Assembly: GCA_965655625.1 (NCBI GenBank)
Contig: CBFHHA010000007.1
Coordinates: 1 to 64,000, forward strand
Source of the DNA: CAJJDF01 sp965655625
Lineage (GTDB): Bacteria > Bacteroidota > Bacteroidia > Flavobacteriales_D > CAJJDF01
Reading direction: 5' to 3'
DNA length: 64,000 bases
A program made the position numbers and the translations under genes. Each line of letters opens with the position of its first letter. Within the stretch, counting starts at the first letter, position 1. Below are positions 1 through 8,251 of the stretch, piece after piece. Below the pieces are notes generated by a model. It was given only the letters and a program-made list of their open reading frames with translations, was not told the DNA's origin and did no database searches.

Positions 1-1
1 G

Positions 2-3000
2 GAAAACGTTTTGAAGAATCACCCAGTTCTTTTGAACAGGGCCCCAACTCTTCACAGATTAGGTATTCAAGCTTTCCAGCCTAAATTGATAGAAGGAAAA
101 GCGATTAGACTACACCCTTTGGTATGTACAGCATTTAATGCCGATTTTGATGGAGATCAAATGGCGGTTCACTTACCTCTTTCTAATGCGGCAATACTTG
201 AAGCACAGCTATTAATGCTTGCTTCTCACAATATCTTGAACCCTGCCAATGGAGCACCAATTACGGTTCCTTCGCAGGATATGGTATTGGGATTGTATTA
301 CATTACCAAGCAAAAAAGAACTACTGACGAGGAAATAGTGAAAGGAGAAGATAAAATTTTCTACTCTCCAGAAGAAGTAGTGATAGCATACAACGAAAAG
401 AAATTGGACTTGCATGCAACAATCAAAGTAAGAACGCACGACATGGAAAAAGGTCAAGCGGTTACTAAATTGATAGAAACAACTTGTGGTAGAGTATTGT
501 TTAATGATCTAGTTCCTAAAGAAGTAGGATATATAAATGATGTCCTAACTAAGAAATCTTTGAGAGACATTATTGGAAGAGTCCTTAAGATTTGTGGAGT
601 TTCTAAAACTGCAGAATTTTTGGATGATATTAAGGAAATGGGATACACAAATGCCTTCAAAGGTGGTTTGTCATTCAACCTTGATGATATTATTATTCCA
701 GTTGAAAAAGATATTCTGGTAAACAAAGCTCAAGATGAAGTAACAGATGTAATGGAGAATTACAACATGGGACTTATTACAAATAATGAGCGTTACAACC
801 AAATTATTGATATTTGGACGCACACCAACTCTAGGTTGACTCATATCTTAATGGATCAATTAAAGAATGACATGCAAGGATTCAACTCAATTTACATGAT
901 GTTTGATTCTGGAGCAAGGGGTTCTAAAGAGCAAATTCGTCAGTTATCAGGAATGAGGGGATTGATGGCAAAACCACAGAAATCTGGGGCAACAAGCCAA
1001 CAAATTATCGAAAATCCAATTTTGTCTAACTTTAAAGAAGGACTTTCAGTACTTGAGTACTTTATTTCTACTCACGGTGCGCGTAAAGGTCTTGCAGATA
1101 CAGCTCTGAAAACAGCCGATGCAGGATATTTAACAAGAAGACTGGTAGATGTATCACAAGATGTAATCATTAATGATGAAGATTGTGGAACATTGAGAGG
1201 TATTAACGTTACTTCTTTGAAAAAGAATGACGAAGAAATTGAATCATTGTACAATAGAATCGTTGGTAGAGTAAGTGTATTTACATTGAAACATCCTAAA
1301 ACTGAAGAGGTTTTGGTGGTTGAAGGAGATGAAATTACAGAAGAAACTGCCACTGCAATTGTAGAAGCAGATATTGATGAAGTGGAAGTGAGATCGGTTC
1401 TTACTTGTGAATTGAAAAGAGGAGTTTGTGCGAAATGTTACGGACGAAACTTATCTACTTCACGAATGGTAAAAGTAGGTGAGACTGTTGGAGTAATTGC
1501 TGCGCAGTCCATTGGAGAACCAGGAACACAGCTGACATTAAGAACATTCCACGTAGGGGGAACAGCCTCGAATATTGCGGATGAAAATAGTCTTCAGGCG
1601 AAGTACGGAGGGAAATTGGATATTGACGAACTTAAAACTATCGATACAAAAGATAAAGAGGGTAATGACATTACTGTAGTTATTGGTCGTTCGGCAGAAA
1701 TGAAGATTCTAGATCCTAAAACTGGAGTTACTTTAGCTACAAATAATATTCCTTATGGTTCGTTCTTGAAAACGCCAAACGGAAGTTCTGTACAAAAAGG
1801 AGATGTGATTTGTACGTGGGATCCATACAACGCAGTTATCGTCTCGGAATCTAAAGGTTCTATTTCTTTCGAAAATATTGAAGAAGGAATTACTTTTAGA
1901 GAAGAAGTGGATGAGCAAACAGGATTTGCCGATAAGGTGATTACTGATTCTAAAGACAAGAAGAAAATTCCGATTATTAGAATTATGGATTCAAAGAAAA
2001 ACATCATCAAGAGTTATAACATTCCGGTTGGAGCGATCATTAACGTAGATGATAATGAGAAAATAGAATCAGGACGTATTCTGGTTAAGATTCCTAGAGT
2101 TTCTGGTAAAACAGGTGATATTACGGGAGGTCTTCCAAGAATTACAGAATTATTTGAAGCTCGTAACCCTTCGAATCCGGCAGTAGTATCAGAAATTGAT
2201 GGAATTGTTTCTTTCGGAAAAATTAAGAGAGGAAAAAGAGAAATCATTATTGAATCTAGGACTGGAATCGTGAAGAAGTATGCTGTTTCTTTATCTAAAC
2301 ACATTTTGGTTCAAGAGAACGACTTTGTAAGAGCAGGAATGCAATTATCTGATGGAGCTATTACTCCTAAGAGTATCTTGGAAATTAAAGGGCCTACAGC
2401 TGTTCAAGAGTATATCGTAAATGAAGTTCAAGAAGTATATAGACTACAAGGGGTAAAAATTAACGACAAGCACTTTGAGGTAATTGTTCGTCAGATGATG
2501 AGAAAAGTTGAAATCATAGATGCTGGGGATACTAAATTCTTAGAAAAGCAAGCTGCTGACAAAATCAAATTCTTAGAAGAAAACGACAGAATTTGGGGAA
2601 TGAAAGTAGTGGAGGATGCAGGTGATTCTGATGTGTTAAAACCGGGTCAGATCATTACAGCAAGAAAACTAAGAGACGAAAACTCCAACTTAAAGAGAAA
2701 AGATGCTCAGTTAGTAACTGCAAGAGATGCAGTAGCTGCTACATCTCGTCCAATGCTTCAAGGGATTACAAGATCTTCTTTGCAAACTGATAGTTTCATG
2801 TCTGCGGCTTCCTTCCAGGAAACGACAAAAGTACTGAACGAAGCAGCAGTGAAAGGAAAGATAGATTACCTAAAAGGATTGAAAGAAAATGTAATTGTAG
2901 GACACTTAATTCCTGCAGGAACAGGTATGAGAAAATACGACAACATGGAAGTGGTTTCTTCGGCTCTCAGTGAGACGGTAGAATCAACAGAAGAAGTTGT

Positions 3001-3025
3001 AGAAGAATCTTCTACCGAAGCATAA
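2..3025 (+). CDS. rpoC: DNA-directed RNA polymerase subunit beta' (5' truncated by window edge)
   Basis: This is the C-terminal two thirds of the beta' subunit of RNA polymerase, the catalytic core of transcription. The reading frame is open from base 2 and begins inside the conserved PVLLNRAPTLHRLG segment. Just after it lies NADFDGDQMAVH (about bases 136-171), whose three aspartates hold the catalytic magnesium. The second zinc site is visible as C..C(A)KC near bases 1408-1442, followed by the GVIAAQSIGEPGTQLTLRTFH trigger-loop region. The C-terminal region (VNEVQEVYRLQGV, IVRQMMRKV, LQGITRSSL) is complete, followed by an acidic Glu-rich tail ending at the stop. The start lies outside the window, where rpoB would normally be found. 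Identity is certain from these motifs. Confidence 0.99.
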   Translation, partial: ENVLKNHPVLLNRAPTLHRLGIQAFQPKLIEGKAIRLHPLVCTAFNADFDGDQMAVHLPLSNAAILEAQLLMLASHNILNPANGAPITVPSQDMVLGLYYITKQKRTTDEEIVKGEDKIFYSPEEVVIAYNEKKLDLHATIKVRTHDMEKGQAVTKLIETTCGRVLFNDLVPKEVGYINDVLTKKSLRDIIGRVLKICGVSKTAEFLDDIKEMGYTNAFKGGLSFNLDDIIIPVEKDILVNKAQDEVTDVMENYNMGLITNNERYNQIIDIWTHTNSRLTHILMDQLKNDMQGFNSIYMMFDSGARGSKEQIRQLSGMRGLMAKPQKSGATSQQIIENPILSNFKEGLSVLEYFISTHGARKGLADTALKTADAGYLTRRLVDVSQDVIINDEDCGTLRGINVTSLKKNDEEIESLYNRIVGRVSVFTLKHPKTEEVLVVEGDEITEETATAIVEADIDEVEVRSVLTCELKRGVCAKCYGRNLSTSRMVKVGETVGVIAAQSIGEPGTQLTLRTFHVGGTASNIADENSLQAKYGGKLDIDELKTIDTKDKEGNDITVVIGRSAEMKILDPKTGVTLATNNIPYGSFLKTPNGSSVQKGDVICTWDPYNAVIVSESKGSISFENIEEGITFREEVDEQTGFADKVITDSKDKKKIPIIRIMDSKKNIIKSYNIPVGAIINVDDNEKIESGRILVKIPRVSGKTGDITGGLPRITELFEARNPSNPAVVSEIDGIVSFGKIKRGKREIIIESRTGIVKKYAVSLSKHILVQENDFVRAGMQLSDGAITPKSILEIKGPTAVQEYIVNEVQEVYRLQGVKINDKHFEVIVRQMMRKVEIIDAGDTKFLEKQAADKIKFLEENDRIWGMKVVEDAGDSDVLKPGQIITARKLRDENSNLKRKDAQLVTARDAVAATSRPMLQGITRSSLQTDSFMSAASFQETTKVLNEAAVKGKIDYLKGLKENVIVGHLIPAGTGMRKYDNMEVVSSALSETVESTEEVVEESSTEA

Positions 3026-3044
3026 TCATAATCTGATAATATTT

Positions 3045-3080
3045 AATGCCTTCTCGATGATTCGGGAAGGCATTTTTTTT
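3045..3080 (+). terminator. Rho-independent terminator of rpoC
   Basis: A 12-bp stem (arms 3045-3056 and 3063-3074, one internal mismatch) around a 6-base loop is followed by an uninterrupted T run. It starts 20 bases after the rpoC stop and should end the rpoBC transcript. A TACCTTTA box (3080-3087), close to the Bacteroidota -7 consensus, begins at its T tract and may start the next transcript. Confidence 0.9.
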
Positions 3081-3105
3081 ACCTTTATCACAACAAAACT
3101 AAATT

Positions 3106-3432
3106 ATGGAAGAACAAAATCAAGATCCAAACCAAATCAATATTGAATTATCGGAAGAAATGGCTGACGGTATTTATTCCAATTTAGCCATCATTACTCA
3201 CTCACCGGCAGAATTTGTTGTAGACTTTGTGAGGATGATGCCTGGAACGCCCAAAGCGAAAGTAAAATCTAGAATTTTACTAACTCCGCAACATGCCAAA
3301 AGATTGATGAAAGCTTTGGTAGATAATATTAGCAAGTACGAAAGCCAACATGGTGCCATAAAAGACATTGATAATGGAAATCAAGGTGGTGGAATACCTA
3401 TGAATTTTGGTGGCCCAACAACTCAAGCCTAA
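3106..3432 (+). CDS. DUF3467 domain-containing protein
   Basis: A 108-residue soluble protein. The core (about residues 12-90: INIELSEEMADGIYSNLAIITHS, EFVVDFVRMMPG, SRILLTPQHAKRLM) matches DUF3467, a small family common directly downstream of rpoC in Bacteroidota. No biochemical function is established that I know of. There is no signal peptide or membrane segment, and the tail is Gly/Asn-rich. It follows the rpoC terminator and overlaps the start of the following DUF423 gene, so the two are probably co-transcribed and translationally coupled. Family recognition is firm; role unknown. Confidence 0.9.
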   Translation: MEEQNQDPNQINIELSEEMADGIYSNLAIITHSPAEFVVDFVRMMPGTPKAKVKSRILLTPQHAKRLMKALVDNISKYESQHGAIKDIDNGNQGGGIPMNFGGPTTQA

Positions 3433-3823
3433 TACTTTTTCTGTGAATAAAAGCACGACAATTATTGGATTAATTTTTATTGCATTTGCAATAGTTATGG
3501 GTGCTTTTGGTGCTCATTACTTTGAAAACGTATTGGAACCAAAACAGCTTAAATCTTTAAGAACTGGAGTTGATTATCAGTTTTATGCAGGTATAGTTCT
3601 GTTGATTTTAGGGTTGAACTACAATGCATTTAATTTTTCCATAAAATTACCGGCTTTATTCTTTGTTATTGGGGCATGTTGTTTTAGTTTTTCGCTTTAC
3701 GCGATTAGCCTTTTTTATCAATCGGGAGTATCAAGTTATGTATGGCCTGTAACCCCAATTGGAGGCTTATTAATGATTTTGGCAGTTATTTTGTTGCTCT
3801 ATAAAGTAATTAAAAATGATTAA
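3407..3823 (+). CDS. DUF423 family small membrane protein
   Basis: A four-helix membrane protein of up to 138 residues with the DUF423 (YgdD-like) signature: an early GAFGAHYFE motif followed by LKSLRTGVDYQFYAG and further hydrophobic helices. The family is widespread and its function is unknown. The start is uncertain. No ATG is available in frame before the family core, so the choices are TTG at 3407, which overlaps the preceding DUF3467 gene by 26 bases, or GTG at 3443, 11 bases after that gene's stop. GTG at 3443 leaves a normal-length family member and seems more likely. Confidence 0.85.
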   Translation: MVAQQLKPNTFSVNKSTTIIGLIFIAFAIVMGAFGAHYFENVLEPKQLKSLRTGVDYQFYAGIVLLILGLNYNAFNFSIKLPALFFVIGACCFSFSLYAISLFYQSGVSSYVWPVTPIGGLLMILAVILLLYKVIKND

Positions 3824-3918
3824 TTTATAGGTAATTGTACACTTTACAATTAGTGGAAAACTCGAACTATTTGTGGAAAAACAGATCTTAATTAAGAGCA
3901 TAATACTAGAATTAGCAG

Positions 3919-3926
3919 TAATTTTG
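3919..3926 (+). promoter_or_regulatory. Bacteroidota -7 promoter box for pckA
   Basis: TAATTTTG matches the TAnnTTTG consensus of the primary sigma factor of Bacteroidota and lies 26 bases before the pckA ATG. No convincing -33 TTG is seen at the usual spacing. The 129-base gap before pckA otherwise holds only AT-rich sequence. Confidence 0.6.
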
Positions 3927-3952
3927 TTACATAATTTCAAAAAAGAAAATTT

Positions 3953-5569
3953 ATGAATGAATTAGGATTAGTACCTAACACTTCAAACCTCGAAGAACTT
4001 GGGCTTGGAAAAATTGACAAAGCTCATTGGAATCTTACTCCAGAAGAATTGACTCAAAAAACCATAGATTTGGGACAAGGAAAATTGTCAGACACGGGAG
4101 CTCTTGTTGTGAATACAGGAGAATTTACCGGAAGATCCCCAAAAGATAGATTCATTGTTTGTGATGACAAAACCGAAGAATCAGTATGGTGGGGAGATAT
4201 TAATATCAAATTTACCCCTGAAAACTTTGATAAGCTACACGCTAAAATTAACGAATACTTAGCTGGAAAAGAAGTGTTTGTGCGTGATGCATACGCATGC
4301 GCTGATGAAGACTACAGACTAAATCTAAGAGTTATCACAGAGTTTCCTTGGTCAAATATGTTTGCTAGTAACATGTTCTTAAGACCAGAAAAAGCTGAGC
4401 TAGAAAACTTCAACCCAGAGTGGCATGTAATAAATGCTCCTGGAATGATGGCTGTTGCTGCTGAAGACGGCACGAGACAGCATAATTTTGCGGTGGTAAA
4501 TTTCACTAAAAAAATGATAATTATCGGTGGAACTGGATATACTGGTGAAATCAAAAAAGGAATTTTCTCTGTTTTGAATTTCATTTTGCCCCACGAAAAA
4601 AACACGCTATCAATGCACTGTTCAGCTAATGTTGGAAAAGATGGAGATACTGCTGTGTTTTTTGGTTTGTCTGGTACTGGAAAAACCACCTTATCTTCTG
4701 ATCCAAATAGAAGATTAATTGGAGATGACGAGCATGGATGGTCAAAAAACAGCGTCTTTAATTTTGAAGGCGGCTGTTATGCCAAAACAATTGACTTAAC
4801 CGAAGAGCAGGAGCCTCAAATATATAATGCCGTAAAATTTGGAGCTATATTGGAAAATATAGGTTTCAAAGAAGGTTCTTCAACTCCTGATTACAGTGAT
4901 ACAACAATTACCCAAAACACGAGGGTTTCTTATCCTATTCATCATATTGATAACATAATGGTCCCTTCAAAAGGAGGAATACCGAAAAATATTTTCTTTT
5001 TAACTGCCGATGCTTTTGGGGTATTACCTCCAATTTCAAAACTAACACCAGGACAAGCAATGTACCATTTTATTTCTGGTTACACTGCTAAAGTGGCAGG
5101 AACTGAAGCTGGGGTTACGGAGCCGCAAACAGTTTTTTCAGCATGTTTTGGAGCTCCATTTTTGCCACTTCACCCAACTAAATATGCCGAAATGCTCGGA
5201 GAAAAAATCGCTGAGTCCAACGTAAAAGTTTGGTTAATCAATACCGGATGGTCTGGAGGAGAATATGGTGTAGGAAGTAGAATTAAATTAAAGTATACCA
5301 GAGCCATGATTACCGCTGCTCTTGAGGGGAAATTAGATAATGTAGAATACACAACTCATGAAGTATTTGGACTAGCTATGCCAAACGAATGCGAACATGT
5401 ACCGACTGAAATGTTGCATCCAAAAAATACGTGGGCAGATAAATCAGCCTACGATGCCAAAGCCATTAATTTAGCTAACAAGTTTGTCGAAAACTTCAAG
5501 AAGTTTGAGGCTGCTGCAAATGAAGAAATCATGGCTGCTGCTCCAAATTCAAAGGCAGTAATCGTCTAA
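3953..5569 (+). CDS. pckA: Phosphoenolpyruvate carboxykinase (ATP)
   Basis: Converts oxaloacetate and ATP to phosphoenolpyruvate, the entry step of gluconeogenesis, in the cytoplasm. The 538-residue length is normal for the ATP-dependent family. Visible motifs are the substrate-side FTGRSPKDRFIV, the P-loop (kinase-1a) GLSGTGKTT at residues 238-246, and the metal-binding LIGDDEHGW (kinase-2) about 15 residues later. The C-terminal WLINTGWSGG and GSRIKL segments are also typical. ATG at 3953 gives the full N-terminus. It stands alone between its own promoter and a terminator, consistent with independent regulation by carbon supply. Confidence 0.98.
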   Translation: MNELGLVPNTSNLEELGLGKIDKAHWNLTPEELTQKTIDLGQGKLSDTGALVVNTGEFTGRSPKDRFIVCDDKTEESVWWGDINIKFTPENFDKLHAKINEYLAGKEVFVRDAYACADEDYRLNLRVITEFPWSNMFASNMFLRPEKAELENFNPEWHVINAPGMMAVAAEDGTRQHNFAVVNFTKKMIIIGGTGYTGEIKKGIFSVLNFILPHEKNTLSMHCSANVGKDGDTAVFFGLSGTGKTTLSSDPNRRLIGDDEHGWSKNSVFNFEGGCYAKTIDLTEEQEPQIYNAVKFGAILENIGFKEGSSTPDYSDTTITQNTRVSYPIHHIDNIMVPSKGGIPKNIFFLTADAFGVLPPISKLTPGQAMYHFISGYTAKVAGTEAGVTEPQTVFSACFGAPFLPLHPTKYAEMLGEKIAESNVKVWLINTGWSGGEYGVGSRIKLKYTRAMITAALEGKLDNVEYTTHEVFGLAMPNECEHVPTEMLHPKNTWADKSAYDAKAINLANKFVENFKKFEAAANEEIMAAAPNSKAVIV

Positions 5570-5594
5570 CCAATCTAATACATCAACTTAAAAG

Positions 5595-5622
5595 GGTTCC
5601 AAGAAATTGGAGCCTTTTTTTT
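5595..5622. terminator. Terminator between pckA and the convergent exported-protein gene
   Basis: An 8-bp stem (5595-5602 with 5607-5614, one G-U pair) and a GAAA loop are followed by eight T. It serves pckA. On the other strand it directly abuts the end of the convergent gene, where an A-rich flank could also act. Confidence 0.85.
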
Positions 5623-6515
5623 AATCTGTTTGAACTTCGCTTAGTAATTTTACTCTTGCTAACCATTGAGTTAACATGATTTCTTGTTTATCGAAATCCT
5701 TAAGGAATGGACCGAAAACTAATTGAACTTTGGAAAATTCGGCTAGGTTATTCTGCGAGATGAAAATCTTTTCAGAATAATTTAAAGTTTCATAATCGTT
5801 TTGAATATAAAAACTACCAAAGTGTTTACCTCCAAACTGTGCTTTTTTAATACCACTATACGAGTAAGCGTAATTCATGTTCGTTTGGCTTCTCCACTTC
5901 TTTTTTAGAGTTTTATTTTTATCGAAAATAGGAGATAATATTTGAATATAGGAAGTGTCCGTTAACACCTTCCAGATTTTATCTTCACTTGCTCTAATTG
6001 TCATATCTAAGGACACAAATTTACTATTTACCAAACCACTAGTTTGAACGTTTTCAAGGAACTTTACCTCCTCTATTCTTGCACTGCCATTTCCTCCATT
6101 TAAGTATCTAAAACCAACAATTGAGTCATTTCCAATTGAAATCGCTTGGATCACTATAACCAATTCATTTCTTCGTGTATTGATATTGTAAAAAGTGGCT
6201 AGCTGTGGCAGCTTTATTTCAATTGCTTGAGCAGTTGGATATTCCCTGACATCTATATAAATAAGAGAGGCCTCCGTGTCAACTTCTTTTTTTGTAGGAA
6301 GTCTATTTGCTATTACGGGGACTTTGTTCCATTTATTAAAATCAACGGCAGGAAAACCAGTGAGGTTGTCAGGACAGTACCATCCACCATATTTATGGGG
6401 TTTTAATTGGATAACTTTTTCTTTCTTTTCTTGAGCTGTTTGTTCTGACTGAGCGCAAGTGAAAATCGAAGAAACCAATAAAAAAAAATAGCAGTATTTG
6501 TTTTTTGTTTTTCAT
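5621..6515 (-). CDS. Exported protein of unknown function, reading frame broken in the signal peptide
   Basis: The main frame (285 codons from a TTG at 6478) starts in the middle of a signal peptide: VSSIFTCAQSEQ. The only good start is ATG at 6515-6513, followed by KNKKQILLFF, but it is one base out of frame. The two frames meet in a run of nine A (6480-6488; T9 in the coding strand). With eight T the product would have a normal signal peptide. The mature part has no family I recognise. Its second half (DMTIRASEDKIWKVLTDTSYIQ) loosely resembles SRPBCC/START-type ligand-binding folds, which is a guess. It is transcribed divergently from a membrane-bound OmpR-type regulator and may be its target. 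The body shows no other lesions. Confidence 0.7.
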
Positions 6516-6570
6516 AAGGATAGAGTTGATTTGAAATGAATCTAACACTTAGAACCAAAATATAGCTTAA

Positions 6571-6590
6571 AAGACTGTAAAAGACTGTAA
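6571..6590. promoter_or_regulatory. Two perfect tandem 10-bp repeats, candidate operator
   Basis: AAGACTGTAA occurs twice in immediate succession in the intergenic space between the divergent exported-protein gene and the winged-helix regulator gene. A 10-bp direct repeat places both copies on the same face of the helix, the usual arrangement for tandem binding of OmpR/PhoB-type winged helices. A role as binding site for the adjacent regulator is inferred. Confidence 0.45.
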
Positions 6591-6613
6591 AATAACCCGT
6601 AAATTGAATAAAC

Positions 6614-6648
6614 TTGGTTTTATTATATTACTTAAACTAATAGCTTTG
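6614..6648 (+). promoter_or_regulatory. Promoter of the membrane winged-helix regulator, possibly leaderless
   Basis: TTG at 6614-6616 and TAGCTTTG at 6641-6648 (a TAnnTTTG match), 24 bases apart. The -7 box ends only four bases before the ATG at 6653, so the transcript would begin at or next to the start codon. Confidence 0.5.
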
Positions 6649-6652
6649 AACT

Positions 6653-7498
6653 ATGAAAACTATTGTCTCTAAGCATCTTTGCCTCTGGTTATTTACAGCT
6701 ATATTCATGATAGTTAACTGTTCAGCTCAATCTGTAGATCAGCAACATCAGTTATTTCTAAGAGCTGTGGGAAATGAGTTTTTGTTGCAACTAGGCGATA
6801 GCAATTCACGCGTTTTACCTATTCATCATTCAGGAAATACCTATGAAGTTTCTTTTGATAGATTATTTTCTTTTGAACCAGATTTACTTGCTTTTTGTGC
6901 CATTAAAACCCTCGAAAGGTACGAAGTTGATGGCGGGTATTTAATTGAAGTAAAGGAATGCAATCAGAACGATGTGGTGTATAGTTATATGGCAGATTTG
7001 TCTCAGTTAGATGAGGAGTTTCCCTGCAAATTACGAGCTCTACCTGTATCATGTTATGAATTCCATTTTACTCCAATTTCGCTTTCTAGTATCAGCAAAT
7101 TAACAAAAGAAAACCCTCTGATTTTCCAGTTTTTGGTTTCGATATTTTTGGTTGGATTAGGTATTCTGCTTGTAGTAATATATCGTAGTAACAAAAATAA
7201 TCAATACTTAAAAATTGGGATTTATAAGCTGAATAAGGCAAGAATGACACTTTTGTACAAGGGGAAAGAAACAACTTTATCGAATAAAGAATATGAACTT
7301 TTGAAGATGCTATTTTTGCATTTAAACGAAACACTAGAACGCGAACTATTACTTAATGCAATTTGGTCTGATGAAGGAAGTTATATCGGACGTACTTTGG
7401 ATGTGTATATTTCCAAACTAAGAAAGAAATTGGAATGTGACGAGAAAATAAAGATTTTAAATGTGAGGGGAATAGGTTACCGTTTAGTCATTGAGTAA
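6653..7498 (+). CDS. Membrane-anchored OmpR/PhoB-type winged-helix transcriptional regulator
   Basis: A 281-residue one-component regulator. Residues 1-25 form a signal peptide (hydrophobic core then NCSAQ). Residues 26-155 are a periplasmic domain with several cysteines, and 156-177 a single membrane helix. Residues about 186-281 are a cytoplasmic winged helix: LSNKEYELLKMLFLHLNE, RELLLNAIW, RTLDVYISKLRKKL and NVRGIGYRL are the classical Trans_reg_C elements. The sensor-outside, DNA-binder-inside layout recalls ToxR/CadC but with reversed order. There is no receiver or kinase domain, so signalling is direct across the membrane. It sits divergently from an exported protein gene, with tandem direct repeats between them. 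The ligand is unknown. Confidence 0.85.
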   Translation: MKTIVSKHLCLWLFTAIFMIVNCSAQSVDQQHQLFLRAVGNEFLLQLGDSNSRVLPIHHSGNTYEVSFDRLFSFEPDLLAFCAIKTLERYEVDGGYLIEVKECNQNDVVYSYMADLSQLDEEFPCKLRALPVSCYEFHFTPISLSSISKLTKENPLIFQFLVSIFLVGLGILLVVIYRSNKNNQYLKIGIYKLNKARMTLLYKGKETTLSNKEYELLKMLFLHLNETLERELLLNAIWSDEGSYIGRTLDVYISKLRKKLECDEKIKILNVRGIGYRLVIE

Positions 7499-7527
7499 AT
7501 TTCAACTCAATTTTACTTTTTTTTTAT

Positions 7528-8172
7528 TCATTTCTTCGGACACCCATTTATCGTTCCTGCTTCGGTAGGACAATTATCCAAATTATCTGGGACACCGTCC
7601 CCATCTGTATCTGCACAACCTTTGTACTTCGCCAAACCAGGTGTAGATGGACAAACATCTTCACTGTCTTTTATTCCATCTCCGTCAGAATCTGGACAGC
7701 CGTTAAAGGCAGCAATCCCTCTCACAGTTGGACAGTCATCTTTGTTATCAGCAATTCCATCTCCATCTTTATCTTTGATAGGTAATTTTTCACCAAAACT
7801 GGCATTTTGATCAATTATGAATTGGTCAAACCCACGCCATTTATTTGTATGATTATCCACCAAAACTGGTATCCAACCTAAAACACCTCCGCCAATAATA
7901 ATATCTCCAACAACATATTCTGGCAAAACTCCCCCTTTCAAGTAATAAACAGTAGTTGGGTATCCTTTGAGTTGGTATTCTATGGAGTGTTCTTTCCTTG
8001 TTTCAAGCGAATAAGTCATGGGTGAAGTCCCCACTTTTTCACCATCTACAAAAATACTGGCATTTGGCGGATTTGTATGGAAGTTCACTTCTTGCAAAGT
8101 ATCCTTCCTTAAAATTGTTGCACAGCTTATTAACGACATCGCCAACACAAGAATGGGAATCAGTTTTTTCAT
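7528..8172 (-). CDS. Lipoprotein with PEGA domain and thrombospondin type 3 repeats
   Basis: A 214-residue predicted lipoprotein: signal peptide with lipobox LISC, mature Cys at residue 17. Residues about 28-70 (VNFHTNPPNASIFVDGEKVGTSP, then ..YQLKGYP) match the PEGA surface-domain pattern. From about residue 135 to the end come three DxDGDGxxDxxDxCP thrombospondin type 3 repeats, which bind calcium and often sit near outer-membrane OmpA-type domains. There is no OmpA peptidoglycan-binding domain here, so the protein ends with the calcium repeats. Likely at the outer membrane or periplasm; role unknown. It is convergent with the winged-helix regulator gene. Confidence 0.85.
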   Translation of the reverse strand: MKKLIPILVLAMSLISCATILRKDTLQEVNFHTNPPNASIFVDGEKVGTSPMTYSLETRKEHSIEYQLKGYPTTVYYLKGGVLPEYVVGDIIIGGGVLGWIPVLVDNHTNKWRGFDQFIIDQNASFGEKLPIKDKDGDGIADNKDDCPTVRGIAAFNGCPDSDGDGIKDSEDVCPSTPGLAKYKGCADTDGDGVPDNLDNCPTEAGTINGCPKK

Positions 8173-8238
8173 AAAAAAGTATTCGGTTAAGGAACAAACT
8201 TAATAAAAAAAAGCGTGTTTCAAAGCAATAGATTTTGT

Positions 8239-8246
8239 ACTTTCGA
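8239..8246 (+). promoter_or_regulatory. Probable -7 box of the beta-barrel gene
   Basis: TACTTTCG (one base off TAnnTTTG) ends five bases before the ATG at 8252. If it is used, the messenger is nearly leaderless. Confidence 0.4.
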
Positions 8247-8251
8247 AGTCA

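Noticed and set aside
4312..4689. A 125-codon open frame on the minus strand within pckA
   Set aside because: It is antisense to the conserved catalytic part of pckA and has no promoter or family features.
7528..7810. DxDGDG repeats as a possible nucleotide repeat or CRISPR-like array
   Set aside because: The regularity is at the protein level (thrombospondin type 3 calcium repeats) with differing codons; no CRISPR repeats or cas genes are in the window.
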